Origin: Rhizobiales bacterium Ga0077537
GTDB taxonomy: Bacteria > Pseudomonadota > Alphaproteobacteria > Rhizobiales > Hyphomicrobiaceae
Direction: 5' to 3'
Assembly: GCA_001464955.1 (NCBI GenBank)
Contig: LNEM01000024.1
Coordinates: forward strand, 124,001-188,000
DNA length: 64,000 bases
Part shown: positions 9,305-19,311 of the stretch, one piece after another
Position numbering within the stretch: position 1 is the stretch's first letter
Layout of the letters: each line of letters begins with the position of its first letter
Translations under genes and position numbers: made by a program
The notes under the pieces: model-generated
What the model saw: the letters and a program-made list of their open reading frames with translations, nothing else
What the model was told of the DNA's origin: nothing
The model's database searches: none

Positions 9305-10036
9305 TCAGTGTCGCCCGCCCTCGAGGTAGGCGGCGCGGATTTCCTCCCGCGCGAGCAGTTCCGCGCCGGTGCCTGAAAGCGTGATCTTGCCATTGACCAT
9401 GACGTAGCCGCGATGCGCGAGGCGGAGCGCGTGATAGGCGTTCTGCTCGACCAGAAACACGGTGAGCCCCTCGCGCGCATTCAGCTCCCGGATCACCTCG
9501 AAGATCTGGCGCACGATGAGCGGCGCGAGGCCGAGCGACGGCTCGTCGAGTAGGAGCAGCTTCGGCCGCCCCATCAGCGCCCGCGCGATCGCCAACATCT
9601 GCTGCTCGCCGCCCGAAAGCGTGCCGCCGCGCTGGCCCTGCCGCCGCTCGAGGATCGGGAACAGCTCGAACGCCCGCTTCAGGTCGCTGTCGAAGGTCTG
9701 GTCGCGCTCGGGATTGAGCAGCGCTCCCATCTGCAGGTTCTCGAGCACCGTCATGCGCGGGAAGATGCGCCGCCCCTCGGGCGAGTGCGCAATCCGGAGA
9801 TGCATGATCCGGTGGGTGGCGAGCCGCGTGATGTCCTGCCCGTCGAACTCGATCTGGCCGTGCCGTGCGCGCGGCGTGCCGCAGATCGTCATCATGAGCG
9901 TGGTCTTGCCGGCCCCGTTGGCGCCGATGATGGTCGCGATCTCGCCGGCGCGCACGTCGAGGTCGACGCCTCTCAGCGCCTGCACCTTGCCATAGAACGT
10001 CTCGACGCCGCGAAGGCTGAGCAGCGGCCGCGTCAT
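9305..10036 (-). CDS. livF: branched-chain amino acid ABC transporter ATPase LivF
   Basis: Cytoplasmic ATP-binding subunit, 243 aa. Walker A is GANGAGKTT (about residue 38), the ABC signature is LSGGEQQ (about 140) and Walker B is LLLLDEPSLGLAP. The short form without the extended C-terminus distinguishes LivF from LivG. Its ATG overlaps the livG stop (ATGA, 10033-10036). Confidence 0.96.
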   Translation of the reverse strand: MTRPLLSLRGVETFYGKVQALRGVDLDVRAGEIATIIGANGAGKTTLMMTICGTPRARHGQIEFDGQDITRLATHRIMHLRIAHSPEGRRIFPRMTVLENLQMGALLNPERDQTFDSDLKRAFELFPILERRQGQRGGTLSGGEQQMLAIARALMGRPKLLLLDEPSLGLAPLIVRQIFEVIRELNAREGLTVFLVEQNAYHALRLAHRGYVMVNGKITLSGTGAELLAREEIRAAYLEGGRH

Positions 10037-10878
10037 GGGCGCGCCCCCGTCGTGACGGCGATCGCGGTTTCCTCGTCCTCGACCCCGAGATAGGCGGCGA
10101 TGACGGCCGGGTCGTTGCGGATTTGGGCCGGCGTCCCCTCGGCGATCTTCTTGCCGTAGTCGAGCACCACGATGTGGTCCGAGATCTCCATGACGACACC
10201 CATGTCGTGCTCGATGAGCAGGATCGAGAGTCCGTTCTCGCCCCGCATCGACAGGAGAAGCTGGTTCAATTCCCGGCTCTCGCGCGGATTGAGGCCGGCG
10301 GCCGGTTCGTCGAGGCATAGGAGCGCCGGCCCCGTACACATGGCGCGCGCGATCTCGAGCCGGCGCTGGTCGCCGTAGGGAAGGTCACCAGCCGCATCGT
10401 CCGCCCGATCGACGAGCCCGACCCGCTCGAGCCAGTGCTTCGCGATCTCGACCGCCGCCCGCTCGGCCGCGGCGAAACCGGGAAGCCCGATCAATCCACC
10501 GACCGTGAACAGCGACGCCCGCATCAGCTTGTTGTGCTGCGCGACCAGCAGGTTCTCGAGGAGGCTCATGCCCGCGAAGAGCCGTATGTTCTGGAACGTG
10601 CGGGCAACCTTCGCCTGATGGCAGATGCGATGCCCCGGCATGGACTGGAGCGCAAACGATCGCCCGTCGTCGTGCTGCACGGTGATCCGTCCCGAGGTCG
10701 GCCGATAAAAGCCCGTGACGCAATTGAAGACGGTCGTCTTGCCGGCGCCGTTGGGGCCGATCAGCGCCGTGATCTGGCCGCGCTGCGCCGAGAACGCCAG
10801 CCCGTCGACGGCGACGAGGCCGCCGAACCGCATGCCGAGACCGTCGACCTCAAGGATCGGACGCGAACCCGCCGTCAT
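10033..10878 (-). CDS. livG: branched-chain amino acid ABC transporter ATPase LivG
   Basis: Second ATP-binding subunit of the LIV transporter, 281 aa. Walker A is GPNGAGKTT, the degenerate signature is [12 protein letters not shown], Walker B is [12 protein letters not shown], and the LivG-type C-terminus with an insertion after Walker A ([16 protein letters not shown]) is present. Start 10878 overlaps the livM stop by 4 bp. It heterodimerises with LivF on the LivHM permease. Confidence 0.96.
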   Translation of the reverse strand: MTAGSRPILEVDGLGMRFGGLVAVDGLAFSAQRGQITALIGPNGAGKTTVFNCVTGFYRPTSGRITVQHDDGRSFALQSMPGHRICHQAKVARTFQNIRLFAGMSLLENLLVAQHNKLMRASLFTVGGLIGLPGFAAAERAAVEIAKHWLERVGLVDRADDAAGDLPYGDQRRLEIARAMCTGPALLCLDEPAAGLNPRESRELNQLLLSMRGENGLSILLIEHDMGVVMEISDHIVVLDYGKKIAEGTPAQIRNDPAVIAAYLGVEDEETAIAVTTGARP

Positions 10879-12335
10879 CCGTGCCCCTCCTTCACGAGAT
10901 CGCCGCCGATGCGCCGCGTCTCCTTGAGCGCGATGGTCGGCACCCGTCCAGACACGACGCCGCGCGGCCGCCAGACCATCACCGCCACCATCGCCACGCC
11001 GAAGACGAGCATGCGGTAGATCTCGAGTTCCCGGAAGAGCTCCGTCCCTCCGATCATGACGAGGGCCGCGACGGCGACGCCGACCTGGCTCCCCATGCCA
11101 CCGAGCACGACGATGGCGAGGATGATGGCCGACTCCCAGAACGTGAACGATTCCGGCGAGATGAACCCCTGCTTGGTCGCGAAGAACGCGCCCGCGAACC
11201 CACCGAACATGGCGCCGATGGAGAACGCGGTGAGCTTGGTGTTCGTGATGTTGATGCCGAGCGAGCGGCACGCGATCTCGTCCTCCCGCATCGCCTCCCA
11301 GGCGCGCCCGACCGGAAGCCGCCGAAGTCTGACGGTGACCCAGTTGGTGACCAGCGCCAGCACCAGGATGATGTAGTAGAGGAAGATGATCCGGTGCAGC
11401 GACGTGTGCTCGAGCCCGAAGTAGTCGGCGAAGCCGCCGTCGGCCTTGAACTCGAGGCCAAACAGCGTCGGGCGCGGAATGCCGGAGATGCCATTGGGAC
11501 CACCGGTCAGGCTCTGCCAGTTGATCAGCACCACGCGGATGATCTCACCGAACGCCAGCGTCACGATGGCGAGATAATCGCCCCTGAGCCGCAGCACGGG
11601 AAACCCGAGCAGCACACCCCAGAGCGCTGCGAGAATGCCCGCCAGCGGCAGGCAGATCCAGAACGAGAGCCCGAACGTCTGCGCCAGCAGCGCATAGGAA
11701 TAGGCCCCGACAGCGTAGAAGGCGACGTAGCCGAGATCAAGGAGCCCGGCGAGCCCGACCACCACGTTGAGCCCCCAGCCGAGCATCACGTAGATGAGAA
11801 CCAGAATGCCGAAGTTCTCGATCCAGTAACGCGAAGCGCCGGGCGCGAACGGAAAGAACAGCGCCAATCCCAGGAACAGCCATGCCGGCGACCGCCGCCA
11901 CACGCCGATCGCCAGCGGCACGATGAGCAGGAGATCGAACCAGCGCGGCGTAGAGAGCTTGCCGGCGCCACTGGCCGCCATCGCCAGCATCAGCAGCATG
12001 CCAAGCACGGTCCGCCAGCCGCCGATGGCGTGGAACACTCGGACGATCGCGCTCTTCAGCGCTGCAAACAGCTCCCCGACGGGTCCGGACAACCGCGGCC
12101 CGAGAAGATTGATCGCGAGCCGCCCCGCGAAAACGGCGGCGACGCCGATGGCGATCGCACCCCACCGCGCTTCCATCCCGAGGGAGACGGCCTGCTCGAC
12201 CGACCGGTAGGCGAGGATCGGCATCGCCAGAAGCAATGCGATCACCGCCGCCGTCGCCGCATCGGCGAGCGCCGCGCCGAGACTGGTCGGTTCGCTGTCG
12301 CCGGCCTGCATCGTCGCCGTAGCTGCTTTCGCCAT
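10875..12335 (-). CDS. livM: branched-chain amino acid ABC transporter permease LivM
   Basis: Inner-membrane permease of the LIV transporter. At 486 aa it is longer than typical LivM (about 330-420). The first roughly 150 residues form an N-terminal extension with several extra hydrophobic segments. The family core follows: [57 protein letters not shown] (the EAA-like coupling loop) and GGMGSQVG. Start ATG 12335 lies 5 bp after the livH stop, so the genes are cotranscribed. Confidence 0.94.
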   Translation of the reverse strand: MAKAATATMQAGDSEPTSLGAALADAATAAVIALLLAMPILAYRSVEQAVSLGMEARWGAIAIGVAAVFAGRLAINLLGPRLSGPVGELFAALKSAIVRVFHAIGGWRTVLGMLLMLAMAASGAGKLSTPRWFDLLLIVPLAIGVWRRSPAWLFLGLALFFPFAPGASRYWIENFGILVLIYVMLGWGLNVVVGLAGLLDLGYVAFYAVGAYSYALLAQTFGLSFWICLPLAGILAALWGVLLGFPVLRLRGDYLAIVTLAFGEIIRVVLINWQSLTGGPNGISGIPRPTLFGLEFKADGGFADYFGLEHTSLHRIIFLYYIILVLALVTNWVTVRLRRLPVGRAWEAMREDEIACRSLGINITNTKLTAFSIGAMFGGFAGAFFATKQGFISPESFTFWESAIILAIVVLGGMGSQVGVAVAALVMIGGTELFRELEIYRMLVFGVAMVAVMVWRPRGVVSGRVPTIALKETRRIGGDLVKEGHG

Positions 12336-12340
12336 GGGCC

Positions 12341-13279
<939 letters not shown>

Positions 13280-13449
13280 GCCCTCGCCCGTCGCTCGTCC
13301 GGCACCCGTCCGCACGCGCCCGCATCGAGAATGCGTGCCACGCGATCGCACACGAAGCTAGCAAAGCTAGCTACCGCCGTATACGTCCGCGGCGCGGCTG
13401 CCCGCAATCAATGCAGGCTGCCTGTCGATTCTCTGGAAGGGGTGGCGGC

Positions 13450-14364
13450 GTGACCCGCGAACCGAACTCGAACGAGACGAACGAGCCGGCGGAAGCGATC
13501 GCTGCGATGAGTCACGGGCCAGCAGCAACGCCCGCCGGACTTGCGACCCTGCTCGGCTTTGCCGCGATCCTGCTCTGGAGCACGCTCGCGACGCTGACCG
13601 CCCTGAAAGGCCCGGCCATTCCTCCGTTCCAGACGACGGCCATCACCTTCGCCGTCGGCGGTCTCCTCCTGCTCGCGATCGCGCTGGCGCGGGGCCGCGC
13701 CGCAGCGCTGCTGCCGCCACCGGCCGCGTTCGCGCTCGCGATCTACGGCCTCTTTGCCTACCACGCGCTCTACTTCGCGGCGCTCCGGCTGGCGCCGCCC
13801 GCCGAAGCCAACCTCGTCGCCTCGCTGTGGGCGCTGCTGACCGTCCTGTTCTCGGGGCTCCTTCCCGGCGGACGGCTCGGCCTCCACCATGTCGGCGGCG
13901 CCCTGCTGGGCCTTGCCGCCGCGGCGATCCTGGTCACGGGCGCCGACGCGGGCAGCATCGCCTCCGGCGGCGGGCGCACGCTCGGCCTGGCCCTTGCGCT
14001 CGCCTGCGCCTTCGTCTGGGCGAGCTATTCGGTCCTCTCCCGGCTGGTTGCCGCGACCCCGAGCGAGAGCCTCGCCCTCCCCTGCCTCGTCACGGCGGGG
14101 CTGGCGCTCGCCTTGGCACCGAGCCCTCGCGCCTGGTTCGCCCTGTCGCTGCTCGGCATCGGCCCCGTCGGCGCGGCGTTCATGCTCTGGGACATCGGCA
14201 TGAAACAGGGCCGCATCGCCGTCCTCGGCGTGCTCGCCTATGCCTCCCCCGTGATCTCCACGTTGATGCTGGTGGCCCTGGGCCTCGCCGAACCGTCGCT
14301 GCGCCTCGCCATTGCGTGCGGTTTGATGACGGCCGCAGCTGTCGTCGTGCTGCGCCGCGCGTAG
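13450..14364 (+). CDS. EamA/DMT-family transporter
   Basis: Drug/metabolite transporter superfamily member with two EamA repeats and about ten transmembrane helices in 304 residues. Repeat 1 runs from GLATLLGFAAILLWSTLATLTAL. Repeat 2 begins LALALACAFVWASYSVLSRL and ends in a typical YASPVISTLMLVALGLAEP. The GTG at 13450 has GGAAGGGG 6-8 bp upstream, which fits better than the upstream ATG at 13411. It probably exports an amino acid or other small metabolite. Confidence 0.88.
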   Translation: MTREPNSNETNEPAEAIAAMSHGPAATPAGLATLLGFAAILLWSTLATLTALKGPAIPPFQTTAITFAVGGLLLLAIALARGRAAALLPPPAAFALAIYGLFAYHALYFAALRLAPPAEANLVASLWALLTVLFSGLLPGGRLGLHHVGGALLGLAAAAILVTGADAGSIASGGGRTLGLALALACAFVWASYSVLSRLVAATPSESLALPCLVTAGLALALAPSPRAWFALSLLGIGPVGAAFMLWDIGMKQGRIAVLGVLAYASPVISTLMLVALGLAEPSLRLAIACGLMTAAAVVVLRRA

Positions 14365-14482
14365 CGTCCCGGCACGCCCGTTTAGCGCCTGTTAGCCGTG
14401 ATCGGACACGCTGTCGCGGCATTAGTCCGTTCGCGAGCCATGTCTGCCAGGCTGCTGGGCTCATCGCCACGGCGGCGCGGGA

Positions 14483-14962
14483 ATGAGGCGACCGATGCAG
14501 CAGATCGACGAGGACGTGGAGGCCCCGACCTGGATCATGCCGCTGGCGGCAGCCCTCGTCGTGCTGTTCGCCATGCTGTCAGCCACGTTCTTGCTGCTGA
14601 CGCCCTCGACGCCCGTCAGCGACGAGCCGGAGGTGGAAGCCCCCCGCTCGACGCGGCCGAACGTGATCGTCTTCGAGAGCGAGAGTTGCAGCTGGTGCAA
14701 GCGGTTCCGGTCCTCGGTCGCGCCCCGCTACGAGCTCTCGGCCACCGACGCGAAGGCGCCGCTCCGCTACGTCGATATCTCGGCCCAGCGCCAGTCCGGC
14801 TACCGGCTGTCGAGTCGCGTCACCACGACGCCGACGTTCGTTCTCGTGGACACGATGGGCCGCGAGGTCGGCCGCTTGAACGGCGTGCCCATGGGCCGCG
14901 GCGAGTTCGAGAAGGAGATCGAGCGATTGCTCGAGAAAATACCCGCCGGCTCGGCCGGCTGA
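14483..14962 (+). CDS. membrane-anchored thioredoxin-like protein
   Basis: A 159-residue protein with one N-terminal membrane helix (about residues 18-40) and a periplasmic thioredoxin fold. The active-site pair is C69-S-W-C72 (ESCSWCKRF) and the cis-proline loop is TTTPTFVLVD. CxWC redox motifs of this type occur in SoxW/TlpA-like or glutaredoxin-like disulfide reductases. A role in periplasmic thiol reduction or cytochrome maturation is inference. ATG 14495 is an alternative start. It converges on the 15006-16586 gene with a terminator between. Confidence 0.8.
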   Translation: MRRPMQQIDEDVEAPTWIMPLAAALVVLFAMLSATFLLLTPSTPVSDEPEVEAPRSTRPNVIVFESESCSWCKRFRSSVAPRYELSATDAKAPLRYVDISAQRQSGYRLSSRVTTTPTFVLVDTMGREVGRLNGVPMGRGEFEKEIERLLEKIPAGSAG

Positions 14963-14967
14963 GGAGC

Positions 14968-14995
14968 ACCGCGGCAGCCGCTCGGCCGCCGCGGT
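14968..14995. terminator. convergent hairpin terminator
   Basis: ACCGCGGC (14968-14975) pairs with GCCGCGGT (14988-14995). It lies just after the thioredoxin-like gene (+) and before the stop of the minus-strand binding-protein gene. Confidence 0.6.
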
Positions 14996-15005
14996 ACGCT
15001 GAGCC

Positions 15006-16586
15006 CTATTGATCCAGCCAGACGTCGGCGAGGTTCTGGCCGACGAAATGGCTGGGCGTGATCGTCCAGTTCTTCAACGCGGAGGAATGCGCGACGATAC
15101 GGTTGTACCAGAGGAGCGGCACGCTGTAGGAGCCGCTGAGGATCGCGCGCTGGACGTCGTGCGCTTGCGCGATCCGGTCGGCGTCCGTGGTCGCTGCCTT
15201 CATCTTGTCGTAGAGGCCATCGACGTCGGGCGCCTCGTTACGCGACATGTTGCGGGGGCTGCGGCTCTTCGAGAGGTAGGCGAGCAGCATCGGCCGCGGA
15301 TCCTCGTTGTCGCCGCAGAAGCCGTCGAGCGCCACCTCGTAATCGCCCGCCGCGATCGACTTCTTCTGCTGGCTGACGTCCATCTGCACGTGCTCGGCCG
15401 TGACGCCGATGCGCCGCAGCTGGTCGACCACGTAGACGCCGGCCGGCGTGAAGGGCTGGCTGACGTTCCGGTTCGTCAGCTTGAACTTGAGCGCAGGGAC
15501 CCCTGCCTCCGCGAGGAGCTTCTTCGCAGCCTCCCGTTCCGCGTTCGCGTCGCGACGATAGCCCGGCAGCTTGGCGAGTTCATCGTCGGGCAGTGCATAG
15601 GCGTTACCGGGTCGGATCGGTCCACCGACGGCCCTCAGGATCGAGATCTTCGCCATTGCCTCTGAGCCGCCCCACCGATCGAGCGCCATGCTCAGCGCCT
15701 GCCGCACCCTGGGATCATCGAAGGGCTTTTTCTCGGTGTTGAACATCATCTCGACCTTGCAGAGCCACGGGCTTTCCTGCGTCACGAGCTTGTCGCCGAG
15801 CGCCGTCTTCAGGCGCTCGCGCTCGGCCGGCGTGATGGAGCGGAACTCGGCCTGGATCTGTCCGCCCTGGAAGGCCGGCCCGAGCCCTGCGGCCTTCATG
15901 ATCAGGGCTTTGAAGCCATCGAGATACGGCTTGCCTGGCTCGAAATACTTGTCGAACCGCTTGCCGATGAAGTGGGCGCCGGCCACGTGCTCGGTGGCGA
16001 CGAAGGGTCCTGTGCCGAGAATGGTCTTGGCCGGAAACTGGGGATCGGCCGCGAGCTTTTCGGCCCGGTAGATGCAGTTGAATGGCAGCGCCAGGAGATC
16101 GAGGAACGCCGCATCGGCCGCTTTCAGCGTGATGACGATGGTCTGCGGATCAGGCGCCGCGATGTCGGCAATATCTTCGAACGCCGCCTTGCGCACGGAG
16201 ACGACGCCCTCCGGCGGCTTCCGGATGCGATCGAGGCTCGCCTTGATGTCGGCCGAGGTGAGCGGTGCGCCATCGTGGAACACGACCCCGGACCGGATCT
16301 TGAACGTATAGACGAGACCATCCGGCGAGACGGTCCAGCTTTCCGCGAGATCCGGCGCGACCTTCGGATAGTTGTGCTGGTCGATCTTGACCAGCAGCGA
16401 GTAGTGCGGCGCCAGCACGTGAATGGCGGCGTAGGTGGTGGTGGCATGACAATCGAACGTCGGCGCTTCCGCTGTCACGGCATAGGTGAGCGTGCCGCCG
16501 CGCTTGGCCGTTTGCGCCGCCGCCGGCAAGCTGACCGCCGCGATCGCGAGCCCCGCGAGGCCGTGACGAACGAGAATTCCGAGCAT
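15006..16586 (-). CDS. ABC transporter substrate-binding protein, family 5 (peptide/nickel type)
   Basis: Periplasmic binding protein of the SBP_bac_5 superfamily, 526 aa. It has a signal peptide (GLAGLAIAAVSLPAAAQ) and a typical mature start, KRGGTLTYAVTAEAPTFDCH. The family features ESWTVSPDGLVYTFKIRSGVVFHDGAPLTS and FDDPRVRQALSMALDR are all present. No cognate permease or ATPase gene is near, so it is an orphan component here. It is the last gene of the minus-strand catabolic locus. The ligand is unknown. Confidence 0.9.
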   Translation of the reverse strand: MLGILVRHGLAGLAIAAVSLPAAAQTAKRGGTLTYAVTAEAPTFDCHATTTYAAIHVLAPHYSLLVKIDQHNYPKVAPDLAESWTVSPDGLVYTFKIRSGVVFHDGAPLTSADIKASLDRIRKPPEGVVSVRKAAFEDIADIAAPDPQTIVITLKAADAAFLDLLALPFNCIYRAEKLAADPQFPAKTILGTGPFVATEHVAGAHFIGKRFDKYFEPGKPYLDGFKALIMKAAGLGPAFQGGQIQAEFRSITPAERERLKTALGDKLVTQESPWLCKVEMMFNTEKKPFDDPRVRQALSMALDRWGGSEAMAKISILRAVGGPIRPGNAYALPDDELAKLPGYRRDANAEREAAKKLLAEAGVPALKFKLTNRNVSQPFTPAGVYVVDQLRRIGVTAEHVQMDVSQQKKSIAAGDYEVALDGFCGDNEDPRPMLLAYLSKSRSPRNMSRNEAPDVDGLYDKMKAATTDADRIAQAHDVQRAILSGSYSVPLLWYNRIVAHSSALKNWTITPSHFVGQNLADVWLDQ

Positions 16587-16623
16587 GTAGCGCTCCCTGT
16601 TGGATGATTATGACCCGGCCGTT

Positions 16624-17805
16624 TCACGCGGCCGGTTTCGACGCTTCGATCAGACCGCCGAGGCGGGCCAGTTCCCTGAGATGATGGTCGGCGTTCCCGA
16701 ACGCGAGATCGATCATCGTCAGCCGCTTGAAGTAGTGGCTGACCTTGTACTCCGCCGTCATGCCGATGCCGCCGTGCAACTGCACCGCATCCTGCCCGAT
16801 GTGCCGGCCGGCCTTGCCGACTTGCACTTTCACGGCGTGCATGGCCTTGCGCCGTCCGAGCGCGTCGTCTTCGCCCGCCATCATCGTCCCGTAGATGAGG
16901 ATGCTCTTCGATTGCTCGAGCGCCGTGAACATGTCGACGGAACGATGCTGGAGCACCTGGAACGAACCGATGGCGACGCCGAACTGCTTCCGCGTTTTGA
17001 GATAGTCGAGCGTCGTCTCGTGCAGCACGTCCATCGCGCCCACGGCTTCCGCCGCGAGGAACGCGATCGCCTCGTCGACGGTCCGCTCGAGCGCGGCGAG
17101 ACCCTGGCCCGACTCGCCGAGGATGCCGTCCTTGCCGACCTTGACGCTCGAGAACGAAATGTCGGCCGCGCGCCGGCCGTCCTGCGTCGGATATCCGCGC
17201 CGCGAAACGCCGGCAGCCTTGCCGTCGACCAGGAAGAGCCCGATGCCGTCCTTGGCGCGCCGGTCACCCGAAACCCGCGCCGAGACGATCAGCTTGTCGG
17301 CACTGTCGCCGTTGAGGACGACCATCTTCTCGCCCTCGATCACGAACCCGCCGGCGCCGTCGGGCTTCGCCGTCACGCCGACATCGAAGAGATCGAACCG
17401 CGACTGCTTCTCCTGGTGCGCCAGCGCCAGCGTCAGGCTGCCGTCGGCGATGGCCGGCACGAGCGCTTGCCTCTGGGCGGCACTGCCGGCGTGGCGCAGC
17501 GCGCCCCCGCCGAGCACCACCGTCGCGAGATAAGGCTCGAGCGCGAGCGTCCGCCCGATCGCCTCGCCGACGATCATCATCTCGACCGAGCCTTGGTCGA
17601 GCCCGCCGTCGTCCTCGCTGAACGGGATGGCGAGCAGGCCCTGGTCCGCCCACTCCTTCCACCCGGCAGCGGAATACCCGCCCGGCTCCTTCATCATCTC
17701 GACGCGCGTCTTGACGACATCCGGATAGCGGCGCGCCAGGAGGCCATCGACGCTGTCTTTGAGCAGGCGCTGTTCGTCAGTGAGTTCGAGATCCATGGGA
17801 GGCAT
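16624..17805 (-). CDS. acyl-CoA dehydrogenase (short-branch/IBD-like)
   Basis: FAD-dependent alpha,beta-dehydrogenation of an acyl-CoA ester. The 393-aa product starts MDLELTDEQRLLKDSVDGLL after three residues, and has the ACAD N, middle and C domains. The C-terminal motif VQLHGGIGMTAEYKVSHYFKRLT is conserved. ATG 17805 was chosen because a GGGAGAAG lies just upstream; ATG 17796 is also possible. It is paired with the larger ACAD gene upstream. Such ACAD pairs often form heteromers in steroid, terpenoid or aromatic side-chain degradation. The substrate is unknown. Confidence 0.9.
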   Translation of the reverse strand: MPPMDLELTDEQRLLKDSVDGLLARRYPDVVKTRVEMMKEPGGYSAAGWKEWADQGLLAIPFSEDDGGLDQGSVEMMIVGEAIGRTLALEPYLATVVLGGGALRHAGSAAQRQALVPAIADGSLTLALAHQEKQSRFDLFDVGVTAKPDGAGGFVIEGEKMVVLNGDSADKLIVSARVSGDRRAKDGIGLFLVDGKAAGVSRRGYPTQDGRRAADISFSSVKVGKDGILGESGQGLAALERTVDEAIAFLAAEAVGAMDVLHETTLDYLKTRKQFGVAIGSFQVLQHRSVDMFTALEQSKSILIYGTMMAGEDDALGRRKAMHAVKVQVGKAGRHIGQDAVQLHGGIGMTAEYKVSHYFKRLTMIDLAFGNADHHLRELARLGGLIEASKPAA

Positions 17806-17815
17806 CCACTTCTCC

Positions 17816-17850
17816 CTCTCCCCGCACACTGCACTTGTGTGGGGAGAGGG
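17816..17850. repeat. hairpin-forming intergenic repeat (CTCTCCCC type)
   Basis: CCTCTCCCC and CACAC (17816-17829) pair with GTGTGGGGAGAGG (17837-17849). This is the widespread proteobacterial palindromic repeat type with CTCTCCCC arms. It lies between the two ACAD genes and reaches close to the Shine-Dalgarno area of the downstream one. Confidence 0.65.
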
Positions 17851-17967
17851 TCGGGGTGAGGGGCGGCTTCAAGCTCGGTGCGCGCGACGGCCCCCATCCT
17901 GGCCCTCTCCCTAGCCGCGCGTGCAGAGCGAGCCGGGAGACGACATGAAGGGCCGCCGCGTCGTGTC

Positions 17968-19179
17968 TCAGAACCCCAGCACCGCCTTGGCGATGATGTT
18001 GTGCTGGATCTCGTTGGTGCCGCCGTAGATCGAGACCTTGCGATTGTTGAAATACTGCGGTGCCGTCGGCAGCGCCCAGTCGACACCGACCTCGCCTTCG
18101 TTGTGGCCGGGCTCGTCCGCGTCCTGCCGCACGTAGGGAAGTGCCAGCGGCCCCGCGATCTCCATCAGGAGCTCGGTCGTCGCCTGCTGCAGTTCCGAGC
18201 CCTTGATCTTGAGGATCGACGAGGCCGGATTGGGCTTGCCGCCGCGGCCGGACTTCCGGTCGTCCGAGATGATGCGCAGCTGCGTCATCTCCAGCGCCTT
18301 CAGCTCGACCTCGACCATGGCCACCTTCTCGGCGAACTGCGGGTCGTCCATCAGCGAGCCCGCCCCGGAGGGCACGATGCGGGCGAGTTCCTTGATCCGC
18401 GCGACGCGCATCTTCGAAGTGCCGACGCGGGCGATGCCCGTTCGCTCGTTGCCGAGCAGATACTTGGCGCAGTCCCAGCCCTTGCCCTCCTCGCCGACGA
18501 GGTTCTCGACCGGAACCTTCACGTTGTCGAAGAACACCTCGTTGATCTCGCGCGTGCCGTCCATGGTGACGATCGGCCGGTGCGATATGCCGGGCGTCTT
18601 CATGTCGATCATGAGGTAGGAGATGCCGAGCTGCTTCTTGGGCGCGTTCGGGTCCGTGCGCACGAGGCAGAAGATCCAGTCGGCGTACTGCGCGAGCGTG
18701 GTCCAGATCTTCTGGCCGTTGACGATGTAATGGTCGCCCTGCCGGACGGCGGTGGTCTTGAGCGAAGCAAGATCGGAGCCCGAGCCCGGCTCGGAGAAGC
18801 CCTGGCACCAGAAGTCGTCGCAGGCGGCGATGCGTGGCAGATGGTGCTTCTTCTGTGCCTCGGTGCCGAACTGGATCAGCACCGGCCCGTGCATGGTGAC
18901 GTTGAAGCCGACCGGCGCCGGAACGCCGTTGAGCTGCATCTCCTCGCCGAACATGTAGAACTGGATCGGCGACCAACCCGTACCGCCCCACTCCTTGGCC
19001 CAGCCGGGCGTGGCCCAGCCGCGCTTGTAGAGCGTCTTGTGGGACGTGACGATGTCCTCCCGCGTCAGCTCCCGCCCCTCGATCACCTTGCGCCGGATGG
19101 AGAGTGGCACTTCCGTCCGGAAGAACGTCCGCACCTCGTCCCTGAACGCGAGTTCTTCCGGGCTGAAACGCAAGTCCAT
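17968..19179 (-). CDS. acyl-CoA dehydrogenase (large ACAD, FadE-like)
   Basis: A 403-residue acyl-CoA dehydrogenase starting MDLRFSPEELAFRDEVRTFF. It has the family motif CQGFSEPGSGSDLASLKTTA (FAD/substrate region, about residues 130-150), the middle beta-domain and the C-terminal IYGGTNEIQHNIIAKAVLGF. This is typical of the ACADs of branched or cyclic acid degradation. ATG 19179 is chosen because it gives the conserved N-terminus directly. It is transcribed before the second ACAD (162 bp further) and after the tct cluster and a terminator. Confidence 0.93.
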   Translation of the reverse strand: MDLRFSPEELAFRDEVRTFFRTEVPLSIRRKVIEGRELTREDIVTSHKTLYKRGWATPGWAKEWGGTGWSPIQFYMFGEEMQLNGVPAPVGFNVTMHGPVLIQFGTEAQKKHHLPRIAACDDFWCQGFSEPGSGSDLASLKTTAVRQGDHYIVNGQKIWTTLAQYADWIFCLVRTDPNAPKKQLGISYLMIDMKTPGISHRPIVTMDGTREINEVFFDNVKVPVENLVGEEGKGWDCAKYLLGNERTGIARVGTSKMRVARIKELARIVPSGAGSLMDDPQFAEKVAMVEVELKALEMTQLRIISDDRKSGRGGKPNPASSILKIKGSELQQATTELLMEIAGPLALPYVRQDADEPGHNEGEVGVDWALPTAPQYFNNRKVSIYGGTNEIQHNIIAKAVLGF

Positions 19180-19275
19180 GCCTGTCTCCTGCGAATATGA
19201 CGTCGGCCAGAGCCACACGATTGGTTGCCGCGCAAGCGACCATTGAAGTCCAGTCTCGTCGGAAGTGCAATTGCC

Positions 19276-19305
19276 CCGGGTAGTCGCCGCGCCGCGACTA
19301 CCCGG
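19276..19305 (-). terminator. strong hairpin terminator after tctA
   Basis: A perfect 12-bp stem: CCGGGTAGTCGC (19276-19287) and GCGACTACCCGG (19294-19305), with a 6-nt loop. It begins 6 bp past the tctA stop. No U-tract is visible, so it may be Rho-assisted. It separates the tct operon from the ACAD genes. Confidence 0.7.
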
Positions 19306-19311
19306 TGCGCC

